Below are positions 30,787 through 32,831 of a stretch of DNA of 32,831 nt, in pieces. The DNA lies in contig JASLEG010000136.1 of NCBI GenBank assembly GCA_030151225.1, positions 1-32,831 of the forward strand, read 5' to 3'. Source of the DNA: Burkholderia sp. (GTDB lineage: Bacteria; Pseudomonadota; Gammaproteobacteria; Burkholderiales; Burkholderiaceae). Position 1 is the first letter of the stretch. Every line of letters begins with the position of its first letter. The position numbers were made by a program, and so were the translations under genes. The notes below the pieces were generated by a model. The model ran no database searches. It worked only from the letters and a program-made list of their open reading frames with translations, and was not told the origin of the DNA.

Positions 30787-31929
30787 TTATTTGCGGACCA
30801 CCTCGCCGTCGCGACACAGCAGGGTCGCGGCGACGATGTCGTCGTTCATGTCGATGTTCAGGACGCCTTCCTTCGTGACGATCAGCTTCAGGAAGTCGGC
30901 GAGATTGCGCGCGTAGAGCGCCGAGGCGTCGGCCGGCACCTGCGCGGCGAGGTTGGTGTGGCCGGCGATCGTCACGCCGTGCACGCTCGTCACCTGGTCG
31001 GCCACGGTGAGCGGGCAGTTGCCGCCGCGCCGCCCGTCGGGGCCCGGCGCGCCGCGGCCGGCGGCCAGATCGACGAGCACCGCGCCGGGCTTCATGGCGG
31101 CCACCGTCTCGGCGCGGATCAGCGTGGGCGCGTCGCGGCCCGGGATCAGCGCGGTGGTGATCACGATGTCGGCCTGCAGCGCGCGCTCGTGCACCAGCGC
31201 GGCCTGGCGCGCGAGCCACGACGGCGGCATCGGCCGCGCGTAGCCGCCGGTGCCCTGCGCGGCCTCGCGCTCCTCGTCGGTCTCGAACGGCACGTCGACG
31301 AACTTCGCGCCGAGCGATTCGATCTGCTCCTTCACGGCGGGCCGCACGTCGGACGCCTCGATCACGGCGCCGAGGCGCTTGGCGGTGGCGATCGCCTGCA
31401 GGCCAGCCACGCCCGCGCCGAGCACCAGCACGCGCGCGGCCTTCACGGTGCCGGCCGCCGTCATCAGCATCGGCAGGAAGCGCGGGTAGAGCGCGGCGGC
31501 CACCAGCACGGCCTTGTAGCCGGCGATGTTGGCCTGCGAGGACAGCACGTCGAGGCTCTGCGCGCGCGTGGTGCGCGGCGCGGCCTCGAGCGCGAAACCG
31601 GTCACCCCGGCCGTGGCCAGCCGCGCGGCCTGCTCGGCGTTGAACGGATCGAGCATGCCCACCAGCACGGCGCCGCGCCGCATCAGCGCGAGCTCGTCCG
31701 CGTCGGGCGCCTGCACCTTCAGCACCAGCTCGGCGGCAAGCGCCGCGGCGCGATCGCCGAGCGTCGCGCCGGCCGCCGCATAGGCCTCGTCGGGAAAGCT
31801 CGCGGCCGCGCCGGCGCCACGCTCGACGCGCACGGCATGGCCCGCCGCCACGTATTTCTTCACGGTTTCGGGCGTCGCCGCGACGCGCGCCTCGTTCGCC
31901 CGCGTCTCGACGGGCACTCCGATCTGCAT
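30787..31929 (-). CDS. pntAA: NAD(P) transhydrogenase subunit alpha, part 1 (NAD-binding)
   Basis: Soluble NAD(H)-binding subunit of the three-gene transhydrogenase. The start MQIGVPVETRANEARVAATP at 31929 has a strong GGAGG ribosome-binding site and gives 380 residues; 50 extra in-frame codons upstream look non-coding. The Rossmann motif is VLGAGVAGLQAIATAKRLGA, followed by EASDVRPAVKEQIESLG, and the dimer and hydride-transfer parts TALIPGRDAPTLI and VDLAAGRGGN-like segments are present. First gene of the operon. The promoter must lie in 31930-32207; a minus-strand TACATT near 32028-32033 is a possible -10. Confidence 0.95.
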   Translation of the reverse strand: MQIGVPVETRANEARVAATPETVKKYVAAGHAVRVERGAGAAASFPDEAYAAAGATLGDRAAALAAELVLKVQAPDADELALMRRGAVLVGMLDPFNAEQAARLATAGVTGFALEAAPRTTRAQSLDVLSSQANIAGYKAVLVAAALYPRFLPMLMTAAGTVKAARVLVLGAGVAGLQAIATAKRLGAVIEASDVRPAVKEQIESLGAKFVDVPFETDEEREAAQGTGGYARPMPPSWLARQAALVHERALQADIVITTALIPGRDAPTLIRAETVAAMKPGAVLVDLAAGRGAPGPDGRRGGNCPLTVADQVTSVHGVTIAGHTNLAAQVPADASALYARNLADFLKLIVTKEGVLNIDMNDDIVAATLLCRDGEVVRK

Positions 31930-32193
31930 CGTGATCCTCCAGCTTGCGTTCTGATTCTTGGTTTCACTGCGAGGCGAGCGGCGAGGCGACCACCGGCTCG
32001 AGGGCAAGGTGCGTGCTCCACGCGCCAATGTACCCGAAAGGCCGCGGCGCACCGACTCCGGCCCTTTCCCGGTGGACAAACGGCGGCGGATCGGTCAGGC
32101 CCGCCGCGCGCAGCGTCGGCGGCGGGCCCTGAAATCGGGGCGGATCGCCGCGGCCGAACGGACGGAGGATCGGCAGCGGCGCCGCGCAACCGG

Positions 32194-32199
32194 TAAAAT
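32194..32199 (+). promoter_or_regulatory. -10 element (TAAAAT) of the Nudix-mnmA unit
   Basis: TAAAAT ends 8 nt before the ATG at 32208 and the -35 is weak. Transcription would start within 1-2 nt of the start codon, so the message may be leaderless. No ribosome-binding site is visible. The rest of the 278-bp gap from pntAA is GC-rich without other clear signals. Confidence 0.45.
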
Positions 32200-32207
32200 G
32201 CTCGCCC

Positions 32208-32717
32208 ATGAAACCCGAACTCTGGACCCCGCACGTCACGGTGGCCGCCGTCGTCGAACGCGACGGCCGTTTCCTGCTGATCGAGGAACACACGTCGGCC
32301 GGGCTGCGCCTCAATCAGCCCGCCGGCCATCTCGAGGCCGGCGAGACACTCGTCGAGGCCGTGATCCGCGAAACGCTCGAGGAAACCGCCCACCCATTCG
32401 CGCCGGAAGCGCTCGTCGGCGTCTATCAGACGCATTTCGAGCGCCCGGCCAGGGGCGGCGCCACCTACCTGCGCTTCACGTTCTGCGGCAGCGCGGGCGA
32501 GGCGATCGCGGGCCGCGCGCTCGACGAGGGCATCGTGCGCACGCTGTGGATGACGGCCGACGAGCTGCGTGCCGCCGAGGCGCGGCATCGCACGCCGGCC
32601 GTGATGCGCTGCGTCGACGATTACCTCGCCGGCCGCCGCGTGCCGCTGGAGTTCGTCCATACGCATTCCGTCGCGCCCTATCGCGCGACCCCCGAACATC
32701 AGGCTGTCAGCAAATGA
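32208..32717 (+). CDS. Nudix hydrolase (NudJ-like)
   Basis: A 169-residue hydrolase of nucleoside diphosphate derivatives. It starts MKPELWTPHVTVAAVVERDG and has the Nudix box GHLEAGETLVEAVIRETLEE (residues about 40-60), with the metal-binding glutamates in REtlEE intact; the final Gly of the consensus is Ala. NudJ proteins (HMP-PP, dihydroneopterin or thiamine phosphate hydrolase activity) lie next to mnmA in many genomes, and here the stop overlaps the mnmA start by ATGA. The substrate cannot be fixed by sequence. The preceding -10 box suggests a leaderless mRNA. Confidence 0.9.
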   Translation: MKPELWTPHVTVAAVVERDGRFLLIEEHTSAGLRLNQPAGHLEAGETLVEAVIRETLEETAHPFAPEALVGVYQTHFERPARGGATYLRFTFCGSAGEAIAGRALDEGIVRTLWMTADELRAAEARHRTPAVMRCVDDYLAGRRVPLEFVHTHSVAPYRATPEHQAVSK

Positions 32718-32831
32718 AGAAGCAACGTGTCGTGGTCGGCATGTCGGGCGGTGTCGATTCGTCGGTCACCGCGTGGCTGCTGAAGGAACAGGGTTACGAC
32801 GTGGTCGGCCTGTTCATGAAGAACTGGGAAG
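32714..32831 (+). CDS. mnmA: tRNA-specific 2-thiouridylase MnmA, N-terminal part only
   Basis: The first 39 codons of a gene that runs off the right edge. The product MKKQRVVVGMSGGVDSSVTA has the PP-loop ATP motif SGGVDSS, followed by WLLKEQGYDVVGLFMKNWE, which is the MnmA N-terminus. The enzyme adds sulfur to uridine-34 of tRNA Glu, Gln and Lys. The ATG overlaps the Nudix stop codon, so translation is coupled. The catalytic cysteines lie outside the window. Confidence 0.95.
   Translation, partial: MKKQRVVVGMSGGVDSSVTAWLLKEQGYDVVGLFMKNWE

Overview
The window is high-GC chromosomal DNA that reads as Burkholderia (Betaproteobacteria). The protein sequences of OxyR, UbiA, SecD, Tgt and RecG are close to those I know from Burkholderia, and the order gdhA / proC / ubiA / dps / oxyR / recG / queA / tgt / yajC-secD-secF is the usual one for that genus. 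I see no insertion sequence, integrase, CRISPR array or rRNA gene; this is core chromosome with a few accessory-like inserts. The species cannot be fixed from the sequence alone.

Layout. 1-2142: start of a glutamate dehydrogenase (minus), proC (plus) and ubiA (minus). 2239-4489: an oxidative-stress block on the minus strand: oxyR with a recognisable OxyR-type site upstream, two tiny tandem ORFs behind an AT-rich double palindrome, and dps with its terminator. 4538-9433: recG diverging from queA and tgt (queuosine synthesis). 9623-13070: yajC-secD-secF, closed by a strong terminator. 13126-17797: an RNA-repair locus: rtcR (minus), a sigma-54 promoter, a long structured leader with a tRNA-like T-arm, a slipin gene and rtcB. 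17931-19735: cytochrome b561 plus two periplasmic YceI proteins. 20025-23698: a four-gene pqi operon (two PqiA-type proteins, the MCE protein PqiB, the lipoprotein PqiC). 23997-26159: a membrane protein of the family labelled site-specific recombinase. 26236-28940: an rRNA methyltransferase, then a VOC protein and a WYL-type regulator with a perfect 11-bp inverted repeat upstream. 28972-31929: the three-gene pnt transhydrogenase (minus). 32208-32831: a Nudix hydrolase overlapping the start of mnmA.

The most interesting piece is the RNA-repair locus. A near-consensus sigma-54 promoter (14905-14920) faces away from rtcR and starts transcription about 470 nt before the first ORF. That leader has several long perfect hairpins and a canonical tRNA T-arm (5-bp stem, UUCGAAU loop) at 15118-15134, in a region that is not a normal tRNA. 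It is a candidate tRNA-mimic or Y-RNA-like RNA co-expressed with the RtcB ligase under a regulator whose relatives sense broken tRNA. RtcA is absent and a slipin is present instead. Other notable signals are the AT-rich dual operator before two micro-proteins, a MerR-like 20-bp-spacer promoter with an internal dyad ahead of pqiA, the WYL-regulator operator candidate, and two probable leaderless promoters (proC and the Nudix gene).
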